DNA of 64,000 nt, taken from contig JAVIAB010000046.1 of the NCBI GenBank assembly GCA_032433765.1, positions 65,852,375 through 65,916,374 of the forward strand, written 5' to 3'. A model generated the notes under the pieces. The model did no database searches, was not told where the DNA came from, and saw only the letters and a list, made by a program, of their open reading frames with translations. The position numbers and the translations under genes were made by a program. The number at the start of each line of letters is the position of its first letter. Position 1 is the first letter of the stretch. This DNA is from Megaustenia siamemsis. Its lineage: Eukaryota > Mollusca > Gastropoda > Stylommatophora > Ariophantidae. Below are positions 24,770 to 34,445 of the stretch, one piece after another.

Positions 24770-26820
24770 ATCAATTCCTACAGTAACAAATTATCTAAAC
24801 ATTTATTGTAACTGTTACAGTAACAAATTATATAAACATTTATTGTAACTGTTATTGTAACTGTTACAGTAACAAAGTATCTAAACATTTATTGTAACTG
24901 TTAAAGTAACAAATTATCTAAAAATTTATTGTAACTGTTACAGTTACAAATTATCTAAACATTTATTGTAACTGTTACAGTAAACATTTATTGTAACTGT
25001 TACAGTAACAAATTATCTAAACATTTATTGTAACTGTTACAGTAACAAATTATCTAAACATTTATTGTAACTGTTACAGTAACAAATTATCTAAACATTT
25101 ATTGAAACTGTTACAGTTACAAATTATCTAAACATTTATTGTAACTGTTACAGTAACCATTTATTGTAACTGTTACAGTAACCATTTATTGTAACTGTTA
25201 CAGTAACAAATTATATAAACATTTATTGTAACTGTTACAGTAACAAAGTATCTAAACATTTATTGTAACTGTTAAAGTAACAAATTATCTAAAAATTTAT
25301 TGTAACTGTTACAGTTACAAATTATCTAAACATTTATTGTAACTGTTACAGTAACCATTTATTGTAACTGTTACAGTAACAAATTATCTAAACATTTATT
25401 GTAATTGTTACAGTAACCATTTATTGTAACGGTTACAGTAACAAATTATCTAAACATTTATTGTAACTGTTACAGTAACCATTTATTGTAACTGTTACAG
25501 TAACAAATTATCTAAATATTTATTGTAACTGTTACATTAACAAATTATCTAACCATTTATTGTAACTGTTACAGTAACCATTTATTGTAACTGTTACATT
25601 AACAATTATCTAACCATTTATTGTAACTGTTACATTAACAAATTATCTAACCATTTTTTGTAACTGTTACATTAACAAATTATCTAACCATTTATTGTAA
25701 CTGTTACAGTAACCATTTATTGTAACGGTTACATTAACAAATTATCTAAACATTTATTGTAACTGTTACAGTAACCATTTATTGTAACTGTTACAGTAAC
25801 CATTTATTGTAACTGTTACAGTAACCATTTATTGTAACTGTTACAGTAACCATTTATTGTAACTGTTACATTAACAAATTATCTAAACATTTATTGTAAC
25901 TGTTACAGTAACCATTTATTGTAACTGATACAGTAACCATTTATTGTAACTGTTACAGTAACCATTTATTGTAACTGTTACATTAACAAATTATCTAAAC
26001 ATTTATTGTAACTGTTACAGTAACAAATTATCTAAACATTTATTGTAACTGTTACATTAACAAATTATCTAACCATTTTTTGTAACTGTTACATTAACAA
26101 ATTATCTAACCATTTATTGTAACCGTTACATTAACAAATTATCTAACCATTTATTGTAACTGTTACAGTAACAAATTATCTAACCATTTATTGTAACTGT
26201 TACAGTAACCATTTATTGTAACTGTTACATTAACAAATTATCTAACCATTTTTTGTAACTGTTACATTAACAAATTATCTAACCTTTTATTGTAACTGTT
26301 ACATTAACAAACTATCTAAATATTTATTGTAACTATTAAAGTAACAAATTATCTAACCATTTATTGTAACTGTTACATTAACAAACTATCTAAATATTTA
26401 TTGTAACTGTTACATTAACAAATTATCTAACCATTTATTGTAACTGTTACAGTAACAAATTATCTAAACATTTATTGTAACTGTTACAGTAACCATTTAT
26501 TGTAACTGTTACATTAACAAATTATCTAACCATTTATTGTAACTGTTACATTAACAAATTATCTAAATATTTATTGTAACTGTTAAAGTAACAAATTATC
26601 TAACCATTTTTTGTAACTGTTACATTAACAAACTATCTAAATATTTATTGTAACTGTTACATTAACAAATTATCTAACCATTTATTGTAACTGTTACATT
26701 AACAAACTATCTAAACATTTATTGTAACTGTTACAGTAACCATTTATTGTAACTGTTACATTAATAAATTATCTAACCATTTATTGTAACTGTTACATTA
26801 ACAAATTATCTAAACATTTA
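24770..26820. repeat. Composite 25/37-bp minisatellite with a palindrome, about 65 units
   Basis: Two unit types alternate. The longer has AACAAATTATCTAAACATTT and the shorter lacks it and reads TAACCATTTATTG. Both share TTGTAACTGTTACAGTAAC, which contains the palindrome TGTAAC-T-GTTACA. The shorter unit looks like a deletion derivative that then spread. The array stops about 25 bp before the exon at 26845, leaving only a T-tract acceptor. Confidence 0.94.
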
Positions 26821-26844
26821 CTAACTTGTTTTTTTTTTCAAAAG

Positions 26845-26994
26845 TTGTTTGATATGGAGGAGCGTCGCCGAGAGCAAATGCATTACCTGGCAACAAAGAT
26901 TCGTGCCGTCTGGCTGGGGTATAGAAACAAGAAGCTGTACCGTCGAATGAAGGCTGGCCAGGTTGTCATTTCAGCCAGGTTTAGGGGATACTGG
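26845..26994 (+). CDS. Myo1b: Class I myosin exon: neck, IQ1 and first half of IQ2
   Basis: This 150-nt exon has 50 codons and is phase 0 at both ends. It encodes LFDMEERRREQMHYLATKIR, then AVWLGYRNKKLYRRM, then GQVVISARFRGYW. The first segment is the end of the converter and the lever helix; the (A/D)LATxIQ pattern marks IQ1. Here the usual Gln of the IQ core is Arg (KIRAVWLGYR), while the Gly-Tyr-Arg part is kept. IQ2 starts with VVISARFRGYW and is completed by the next exon. IQ motifs bind calmodulin or related light chains and set lever-arm length. The acceptor is a T9 tract, TTTTTTTTTCAAAAG (to 26844), with CAAAAG rather than CAG. The donor is GTAAGT (26995). Confidence 0.94.
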
Positions 26995-27000
26995 GTAAGT

Positions 27001-27139
27001 TTGGAGCATTGTTCTTGCTGCTGGTTCCCTTGGATGTGCTGGCTTGAGGTGTCTTCATTTTTGCTTCCATTCTTGGACGTCCAGTAATGGGCTCTCCCAT
27101 TTTTATTTCCTTTACGTCTGCTTATTTGATTTCTCTCAT
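27001..27139. other. Unique intron start
   Basis: Unique sequence after the donor of the IQ1 exon. The frame stays open to 27087, but it loses all myosin similarity after the GTAAGT, so the exon is not extended here. Confidence 0.6.
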
Positions 27140-27362
27140 GTAAATAGATCAGAACAAATGAAGAAAGAATCATGTAAATAGATCAGAACAAATGAAGAAA
27201 GAATCATGTAAATAGATCAGAACTCAGAACAAATGAAGAATAAATAATGTAAATAGATCAGAACAAATGAAGAATAAATAATGTAAATAGATCAGAACAA
27301 ATAAAGAAACAGAACAAATAAAGAAAGAATCATGTAAATAGATCAGAACAAATAAAGAAAGA
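27140..27362. repeat. 34-bp tandem repeat, about 6 copies, irregular
   Basis: Units read ATGTAAATAGATCAGAACAA and ATGAAGAAAGAATC. Several copies carry small internal duplications (CAGAACTCAGAAC) or changes (AATAAATA). Confidence 0.9.
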
Positions 27363-27556
27363 AGACATAAAAATTAATGGATCATTTACTTAGAGTTGAG
27401 GAAGACAGCAGGAGGAAACTAGAGCAAATCGAAGAACAATAGGAGTGAGAGAGTGGCTGAGAATGAAATATTTTGTGAAAGCTGAAAATAAATAATGACA
27501 GATGCTTCAGTAGTTTATATAGAGAGGCATGAAACGTTATAATAGTAAAGATACGC
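27363..27556. other. Unique intron segment
   Basis: A-rich unique sequence. Nothing recognisable is seen in it. Confidence 0.5.
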
Positions 27557-27716
27557 ACTTAGTGCTTGTACATCCCTTTGAAACAAATGTTGCCCTACTT
27601 ACGCATACATCCCTTTAAAACAAATGTTGCCCTACTTACTCATACATCCCTTTAAAATAAATGTTGCCCTACTTATTCATACATACCTTTAAAACAAATG
27701 TTGCCCTACTTACTCA
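27557..27716. repeat. 37-bp minisatellite, first block, about 4 copies
   Basis: Units contain ACTTACTCATACATCCCTTT and AAAACAAATGTTGCCCT. The same array continues at 28753-29132 and as a single copy at 30282-30320; retrotransposon fragments split it. The first block is the most diverged. Confidence 0.94.
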
Positions 27717-28752
27717 TCATCATTATCAAGTACCGGGCCTACTGGCGTAGGTAATCATGTCTCTCCACAACCTTCAATCTCGACAGTTATTTATAATTTC
27801 TGTTGTTGACCTTCTGCCAAGCCATTCTCTTAAGCTGTCTGTTATTTTCTTTCTTTGCTTCCCTCTATCTCTTCGTCCCTCAATTTTTCCAGTTGTTACA
27901 ATATATTCCAGTTGTTCTCTTCTCATTACATGGCCAAAAAATGATGATTTTTTTCTTCCTAATATTGGAAATTAGCTCTCTTTTTGCTTTGACCTTTCTC
28001 AGAACATCTTCATTTCTCTTCTTAGCTGTCCATGGTACTCTCAACATTCTTCTGTAAAACCACATTTCTACAGACTCCAGTGATTTCTTGTCTATTGTCC
28101 TATTGTCCATGATTCGCATCTTATGTTAAGACTGGCTCTACGTAACATTTAAGAACTCTTTTTCTTGTTTCTATTGTCAAAAATGGATTGCATAGTATCT
28201 TCCTCATTTTTTGGAAAGCTGCTTTTGCCTGAGCCATTCTGCATCTCACCTCTTTTGTACATCTTCCGTCTGAGGTTAACAAAAGTTCCCAAATATTTAA
28301 ATTCATTTACCTGTTTTAATATTGTTCCACTTGTCTTTATTTTGCACTGAGGTGATGTCTTTTTCTTTGTTGTTACCATTACCTCTGTATTTTTGCTATT
28401 AAGGCTGAGTCCTTTATTTTTGCTTTCTTTCACTATAATGTCCAACATTTCTTGTAACTCATTTCCACTCTTAGCGATTAAGACTGTATCATCAGCATAC
28501 CTTATATTATTTATATTATGACCTCCAATTGTTATTCCAGGCATGTCCCTTATGGATCTTAAAATAATCTCACTATAAATATTAAACATATCTGGTGACA
28601 GCACACAACCTTGTCTAACACCCTGTTTTATTTGTTGAAACATTCCCAATTGGTTTCCAGTTCTTATGGCCGCTGTTTGTTGCCAGTACATGTACTTTAT
28701 TATTCTTAGATCTTTGCTGTCTACGTTTATGCTTTCTAAAATTTTGATTATT
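27717..28752 (-). pseudogene. RTE-like non-LTR retrotransposon 3' fragment, copy 2 (broken)
   Basis: Same element as 7361-8399, same orientation and the same two ends. The minus strand reads [20 protein letters not shown] and [20 protein letters not shown]. It then runs through NEFKYLGT to a frameshift near 28280, where one extra A (AACAAAAGTTCC versus AACAAAGTTCC in copy 1) breaks the frame. Further pieces are RMAQAKAAFQKMRKILC, MLRVPWTAKKRNEDV and ISNIRKKK. The YADD catalytic motif is intact. Its breaks differ from those in copy 1, so the two copies decayed independently. The 3' tail is CATCATCATTATC on the + strand. Copy 2 keeps sequence near 28455 (CTCATTTCCACTC) where copy 1 has a frame break. 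Confidence 0.9.
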
Positions 28753-29132
28753 ACTTACTCATACATCCCTTTAAAACAAATGTTGCCCTACTTACTCATA
28801 CATCCCTTTAAAACAAATGTTGCCCTACTTACTCATACATCCCTTTAAAACAAATGTTGCCCTACTTACTCATACATCCCTTTAAAACAAATGTTGCCCT
28901 ACTTACTCATACATCCCTTTAAAACAAATGTTGCCCTACTTACTCATACATCCCTTTAAAACAAATGTTGCCCTACTTACTCATACATCCCTTTAAAACA
29001 AATGTTGCCCTACTTACTCATACATCCCTTTAAAACAAATGTTGCCCTACACTCTCATACATCCCTTTAAAACAAATGTTGCCCTACTTACTCATACATC
29101 CCTTTAAAACAAATGTTACCCTACTTACTCAT
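28753..29132. repeat. 37-bp minisatellite, second block, about 10 copies
   Basis: Near-identical copies of the unit at 27557, starting exactly at the 5' junction of the RTE-like fragment. One copy has CACTCTCAT in place of CTTACTCAT near 29050. Confidence 0.95.
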
Positions 29133-30281
29133 CTATTGACCTTTTGAGCCATAGCTGGCCCAGACCAAGATACTCTCTCTCTTATCTAAATTTTTGTTCT
29201 AGCAGTTTTCAATTCTTTTAAAGATATTTTATCAAATCTCGCCATTTGTCTCTGTTCTGTACAAGCAGCTCTATCTCATTGAGAGAGTTGACTCCTGCTG
29301 CTCTTGCCTCTTTCATCAATGTTCTTCTCAGTGTCTCTCTGGGTCTTCCTCTTTTCCTCTTACCTGTTATTTCCCACATGAGGGCTTGCTTTGCTATTTG
29401 GTTATTATCTCTTCTCATCACATGTCCAACATATGACCATCGTCTTTTCTTTATTACTGAAGATATTAGTGGTTGATTGGCGATTTCTCTAATTTCCTCA
29501 TTTGTTTTGAATTCGTTCCATGCTATACCAAGTATTTTCCTTAGACACTTATTTTCGAATGCGTTCAACTTTGTTTCTATATCTCTTGTTGTTTTCCAGC
29601 TTTCACACGCATACATAAGAGTTGATAGTACATTTGATTTGAATAGTCTAAGTTTTGTGTTTGTGCTGATGAGTTTTGATTTCCACAACTTTTCTAGGCT
29701 TCTGAAAGACATTGCTGCTTTAGCTATTCTGATTCTAATTTCTTTACTTGTATCCCCTTTTCGATCAATGTGACTTCCAGGATAGATAAAGTGATCGATC
29801 TCTTCTACTGGTTTGTTTTCCATGTATATTTTGTCGTCTGTTGGAATTAAACTTTTCATGACTTTAGTCTATTCATGATTGATCTCAAGCCCAATTTTGC
29901 TGGCTATTGATGATAGATCATTTATGTTTTCCTGCATCGTTTTTATCTGACTGCTGATGAGAACTATGTCATCAGCAATGTCGAGGTCCTCCAAATGGTC
30001 TCCTTGTATCCATTCAATGCCTTTATTACCAGTGCAGCATTTCTTCATTATGAAGTCCATAACAAATCGGAATAACAAGAGAGATAAAATACATCCTTGT
30101 TTAACCCCAGTTTCTATTGGGAAACATTCGCTCAGTCCTTCCTCTGTACAAACTGCACATGTGTATCCATCATACATGTCTTTGATAATATGATTTTTGA
30201 TGGTAAGCCATATTGCTTCAGAATTTCCCACAAAGAATCTCTATGAATACTGTCAAATACATTTTTGAAGTCAATGAAGTT
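29133..30281 (-). pseudogene. Non-LTR retrotransposon fragment, second family (one stop, one frameshift)
   Basis: The minus strand begins with a 5'-truncated reverse transcriptase: NFIDFKNVFDSIHRDSLWE (the first catalytic-Asp region, FIDF). A frameshift near 30200 follows. Then come DMYDGYTCAVCTEEGLSECF, ETGVKQGCILS and the active-site motif IADDIVLIS. A single in-frame TAG at 29869-29871 interrupts the frame, which then stays open to 29218 through NVLSTLMYACESWKT, LRKILGIAWNEFKTNEEIRE, VGHVMRRDNN and a final RDKWRDLIKYL. With only two lesions it is younger-looking than its neighbours. It sits in the 37-bp array, and part of it (about 29461-29526) resembles the 67-bp minisatellite at 1-1808. 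Confidence 0.9.
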
Positions 30282-30320
30282 ACTTACTCATACATCCCTT
30301 TAAAACAAATGTTGTCCTAC
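30282..30320. repeat. 37-bp minisatellite, last single copy
   Basis: One copy, ACTTACTCATACATCCCTTT followed by AAAACAAATGTTGTCCT, lies between two retrotransposon remnants. Confidence 0.92.
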
Positions 30321-31190
30321 TTAATGACCTTTTATTTGCTGATGATGCAGCCCTAGTCACTCATAGTGAAGCCACCCTACAATCACTGATTGACAACCTT
30401 GACATTGCACACAACCCTTTTTCACTGTCATTAGTGTTCAGAAAACAGTACTTCTTAGTCAAGGAGACATGAAACTTATTTCAATCACTTTGCAAGGTTG
30501 TCCACTTGAATTAGTTCAGAAATTCACATATCTTGGATCCACAATTACGCCAACCCTTTCTCTTGATGATGAAATAAACAGCCGAATTGGTAAGGCAGCT
30601 ACAACTTTCAGCAAATCACAGAAAGGGCATGGAACAACACGAAATTAACACTAAAGACCAAACTCTTAATATATCAGACCTGTGTGATCAGCACACTATT
30701 ATGTAGATCTGAAACCAGGACAACATATTGAGATCATGAAAAAAAAGGCTAAATATCTCCCACATGTGATGTCAGAATCATCATCATTGAGTGCCATCTC
30801 CGCATCGAAGGTTGACTAACATGGAGCGTCATTCCACTTTGTCTCTTGCTTTGATGGTGCAGGTTGTCATAGGCTGACTTGTCCATCTTTTGATGTTACT
30901 CGTCCATGTTAGTCTTGGCCTGTTCTGCCTCTTTTACCTTGTATTTTCCCTTCCAATATTACTTTTAGTAGGCCGTTGATTAATGCACATCAAATGGCAG
31001 GACAAACTAACCAACTTAACAGTTCTGCAACATGCTAAGACCCTAACAATCATGTCGATGCTCAGAAGCTGCAGGTTAAGATGGCTGGGGCATGTCCAGT
31101 GAATGAAAGAAAAACTCATCCCCAGGCAAATACTCCAGGCTAATGAGGAGGTCAAAGCCCAGTTACAATCATGATGGTCAAGTTGTCATG
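30321..31190 (+). pseudogene. Non-LTR retrotransposon fragment, third family, split by a nested insert
   Basis: The + strand encodes DLLFADDAALVTHSEATLQS (FADD-type reverse-transcriptase active site) at about 30321-30395. Next come TQ/LS-type and FTYLGSTI-like pieces, then a YQTCVISTLLCRSET segment near 30670. After the interruption at about 30771-30960 it resumes as HIKWQDKLTNLTVLQHAKTL and LRWLGHVQ, the usual C-terminal HWQDKVxNxEVL...LRWxGHV signature of such elements. There are multiple stops and frame changes. 5' truncated and dead. Confidence 0.8.
30771..30960 (-). pseudogene. Nested non-LTR retrotransposon 3' end, fourth family
   Basis: On the minus strand this reads GKIQGKRGRT, then TSNIKRWTSQ-like and TIKARD..KW/RS-like pieces ending LRCGDG/EMAL-like, followed by a (TGA)n tail (AATCATCATCATTGAG on the + strand). 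This is the typical last 60 codons of a non-LTR reverse transcriptase. It lies between the two halves of the + strand element, whose reading resumes after it. It is short and frameshifted. Confidence 0.65.
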
Positions 31191-31194
31191 ATCA

Positions 31195-31310
31195 ACATGT
31201 ATGTGTGTGTATATGTATGTGTATGTGTATGTTGATATGTATTAGTATGTGCACATCTTCTTGCACGTGTACATATGTATACACGCATCTGTGTGTGTGT
31301 ATACATGTGT
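31195..31310. repeat. TG/TA-rich microsatellite
   Basis: An irregular (TATG)n/(TGTG)n tract, for example TGTATGTGTGTGTATATGTA, with a second short stretch TGTGTGTGTATACATG near 31290. Confidence 0.9.
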
Positions 31311-31319
31311 ATGGGCCCT

Positions 31320-31670
31320 TAGACACTTTCAGATATTGCCTGTGCCTTTGTAGTCGACCCACCTAGATAGTGTTCCCCCCACTCGTGTATTTTTAGAACC
31401 CTTCACCTCTGACCACAGGGTATAAATTACAGCTACACCCGTGAGAAATTCCTTTCCCAGCCTGACCACAGTCCACGACACACAGGGAAGTCAATTTCGA
31501 TTATTTTGTTTTTGATGTTTCATTACTAGTTAGCTATGTAGGATTAGTTTTATTTACTTACATATCTGTGTGTGTATGTTGTTTGTTTGTTCCTGCTGAA
31601 GGCCTATTGAGCCGAAACGTCGTTCGAATCTGTGTCGTCTACTAATCACGTAAAGCTTCTAACATACCAT
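31320..31670 (+). mobile_element. Probable Penelope-like terminal remnant with degenerate hammerhead-like motif
   Basis: The unique segment includes a TATA-like GGGTATAAATTACAG near 31420 and, at about 31592-31625, CTGCTGAAGGCC followed by GAGCCGAAACGTCG. The arrangement CUGxUGA, then a GGC..GCC stem, then GAAAC resembles the core of hammerhead ribozymes found in Penelope-like element termini. The conserved CUGAUGA is here CTGCTGA, so catalysis is unlikely. No reverse transcriptase or GIY-YIG endonuclease is next to it. The assignment rests on the motif alone. Confidence 0.4.
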
Positions 31671-31695
31671 TTTTTCTTGTCATGATCAACATGGA

Positions 31696-31970
31696 TGCAT
31701 TATTGTTGACTTTTGTATGTGAATGAGATATGACTTTTGTATGTGAATGAGATATGACTTGTGTATGTGAATGAGATATGACTTGTGTATGTGAATGAGA
31801 TATGACTTGTGTATGTGAATGAGATATGACTTTTGTATGTGAATGAGATATGACTTGTGTATGTGAATGAGATATGACTTTTGTATGTGAATGAGATATG
31901 ACTTGTGTATGTGAATGAGATATGACTTGTGTATGTGAATGAGATATGACTTGTGTATGTGAATGAGATA
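31696..31970. repeat. 24-bp minisatellite, about 12 copies
   Basis: The unit is TGACTTGTGTATGTGAATGA plus GATA; GACTTTTG and GACTTGTG forms are interspersed. It ends about 75 bp before the exon at 32048. Confidence 0.94.
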
Positions 31971-32047
31971 TTTCTAGTGTCCCATCATTCACTAACAAGC
32001 CATTGTTTGATTGTTGACTTTGACTGAGATCATGTTGTTTGTCCCAG

Positions 32048-32116
32048 GCAAGGAAGTGCTACTTGAGGACCAGAAAGTCAGTCCTGACAATCCAGTGTTA
32101 CACCAGAGGATGGAAG
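32048..32116 (+). CDS. Myo1b: Class I myosin exon: second half of IQ2 and first half of IQ3
   Basis: This 69-nt exon has 23 codons and is phase 0 at both ends. It encodes ARKCYLRTRKSVLTIQCYTR followed by GWK. It completes IQ2 (RGYW|ARKCYL) and opens IQ3 (TIQCYTRGWK), where the canonical IQ..RG core is intact. Human MYO1B has SALVIQSYIRGWK at this place. The acceptor is TTTGTCCCAG (to 32047) and the donor GTAAGC (32117). Because it is symmetric and both borders cut an IQ motif at the same position, skipping it would shorten the lever arm by one IQ without a frameshift. Confidence 0.95.
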
Positions 32117-32524
32117 GTAAGCTACAAACATCATCATCTGCTGCTTTTTATCATTTTATGCTTTTTTCCTAAAAAATATTTTAAAAATGTCTTTTTCAGC
32201 TGTCTCTATTGTCCACATTTACATGTGTGTAAACCTTCCTTTCTGAAGTGACTTTCTCCTACCTGCCTTATGTCACCAAGTGAGCAATAATATTTGTCCA
32301 GCCAGTTTCTGTCCCTGAAATGTCTTCATTTTTATGTTCTCCCTAAGGGGAGAGCAGAGAAACTCGAGAACAAAACTGTAGGGGCAGCTTTTGTGTGAAC
32401 GTCTTCTCATGGATGACAAGAAACTAAAGATAGTTCCAGAATAGAAGAAGATCACTTTGTTATAAAAGTTAAAGGTATAACTTTCTGTTTAAAAAATATA
32501 ACTCAAACTTTGTGAGAAATGTCA
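32117..32524. other. Unique intron segment
   Basis: Unique AT-rich sequence after the IQ2/IQ3 exon. The reading frame stays open to 32251, but myosin similarity ends at the donor. No other gene or RNA is seen. Confidence 0.55.
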
Positions 32525-33085
32525 AAGTAATATTATTTCTGTCTAAAATAGAAGAGAACTTGACATTGTGATGACAGTCAAATTATTTCTATCTAAAATA
32601 GAAGAGAACTTGACATTGTGATGACAGTCAAATTATTTCTATCTAAAATAGAAGAGAACATGACATTGTGATGACAGTCAAATTATTTCTGTCTAAAATA
32701 GAAGAGAACATGACATTGTGATGACAGTCAAATTATTTCTGTCTAAAATAGAAGAGAACTTGACATTGTGATGACAGTCAAATTATTTCTGTCTAAAATA
32801 GAAGAGAACATGACATTGTGATGACAGTCAAATTATTTCTGTCTAAAATAGAAGAGAACTTGACATTGTGATGACAGTCAAATTATTTCTGTCTAAAATA
32901 GAAAAGAACTTGACATTGTGATGACAGTCAAATTATTTCTGTCTAAAATAGAAGAGAACTTGACATTGTGATGACAGTCAAATTATTTCTGTCTAAAATA
33001 GAAAAGAACTTGACATTGTGATGACAGTCAAATTATTTCTGTCTAAAATAGAAGAGAACTTGACATTGTGATGACAATCAAATTT
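32525..33085. repeat. 50-bp minisatellite, about 11 copies
   Basis: Units contain TTATTTCTGTCTAAAATAGA and GACATTGTGATGACAGTCAA, with GAACTTG/GAACATG and GAAGAG/GAAAAG variants. Confidence 0.95.
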
Positions 33086-34318
33086 TAATTTATAAAAAAA
33101 AAAAAGCCTATTATTCACAAAGTTATTTGTTAAAAGACATTTGTTTGCAGTTATTGATTTATTTTGTTGCAACTCGTTGACAGTGATCTCTCATGTGTGG
33201 GCATGTGCAGAAATTTGTTGTAAAGGCATTCCTTACAATAATCTAGTAAATGAGAGCCCACCATAGTAATGGTGGCTTTGTTCGCTTTTGCTTGAATCGT
33301 GCAGCACCATGGTCTTGACCTCTTGTTCCGTTTGTGCTTTTATTTGTGGGCTGTTTGTTTGTGGGGGGCACGTGGCGGGGGTGGGGGGGGGTGTGATCAA
33401 ATGAAAGAGCTACTGCGACAGCTTGGCTGCAAGAAGAGACACCACAATGGGCTGGGACCTGTTATCTTCATCTAGCAAACTAAAACATGAGGTACAATCA
33501 TGTAGCAGTCATAAGTCAATATTTGAGTCTTATTTTGAGTTTCTCAAGTTCCTCTGTACAAGACTTTTCTCTGTAATCTGGGACTTTTGCTGACATTTGA
33601 AATAATCAAGTTATACATGACATTCAACAAAATTAAATGTCATATTTGTACAATTGTTCTCTTATAGCCATTTTAGCTGCATCCCAATGTAACTATGTGT
33701 TCCTATAGTAGCTGGTTTTAGCTGCTGCAGCCCTATAGTAACTTTACTTGTTCCTGCAGTAGTCTGTGATTATCTTAACTGTAGCCCTATAGTAATTTTA
33801 CATTAGTTCCTGTTTGAGGCTGTTATCTTAACTGTAGCCCTATATTAATTTTACATTAGTTCCTGTTTGAGGCTGTTATCTTAACTGTAGTTCAATGTTA
33901 CCTTACACCTGTCACTGTTTGAGGCTGTTGTTTGTAAATTGAAATGTTTTGCTAAATTCATTTTGTTTCTAATGAAGTAATTCTCACTTTGCTTGCCACT
34001 GTTGTTATCCTTCACTGTGATTTCATCATCAAATTATTTGTTTGAGATCAGTTTTATCTTTACAAGAAACAGACAATGGACATTTTTAAAAAGTGTAAAT
34101 ATTAGATGTACATCAACATATATATGTGTGGTGAGCATTGTGGGCTGATTGGAGGCAGTCCCAAACAGATGCATTGGACTGCAAGGTGAAAAATACAATG
34201 CAGTGCAAATATATAATCAAGAACAAACATTCACAATGTCTTGTGTTGACCACCAAGGAGAAAACAATGTCTCAGAGACATTTGTACTTGTAGTCGTCAC
34301 ACAGGGGGACCATTTGAC
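33086..34318. other. Unique intron segment, about 1.2 kb
   Basis: This is one of the largest non-repetitive stretches. It holds a G-rich run (GGGGGTGGGGGGGG near 33380), a 7-bp hairpin CCACCAT-AGTA-ATGGTGG at 33258-33275, and 2-3 degenerate copies of a 53-bp unit (CCTGTTTGAGGCTGTTATCT) at 33730-33930. No exon, tRNA or conserved RNA gene is evident. A short open frame at 34149-34400 shows no family resemblance. Confidence 0.55.
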
Positions 34319-34375
34319 AGGATTATCTGGCAGGATTATCTGGCAGGATTATCTGACAGGATTATCTCACAGGAT
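34319..34375. repeat. 13-bp tandem repeat, about 5 copies
   Basis: The unit is AGGATTATCTGGC, with later copies AGGATTATCTGAC and AGGATTATCTCAC. Confidence 0.88.
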
Positions 34376-34445
34376 TACTATTAAAAAAGCAGAAAGATGA
34401 TAAACCTCCAAATGATAGAAAGCCCTTGGACATAGAGAAGCATGA

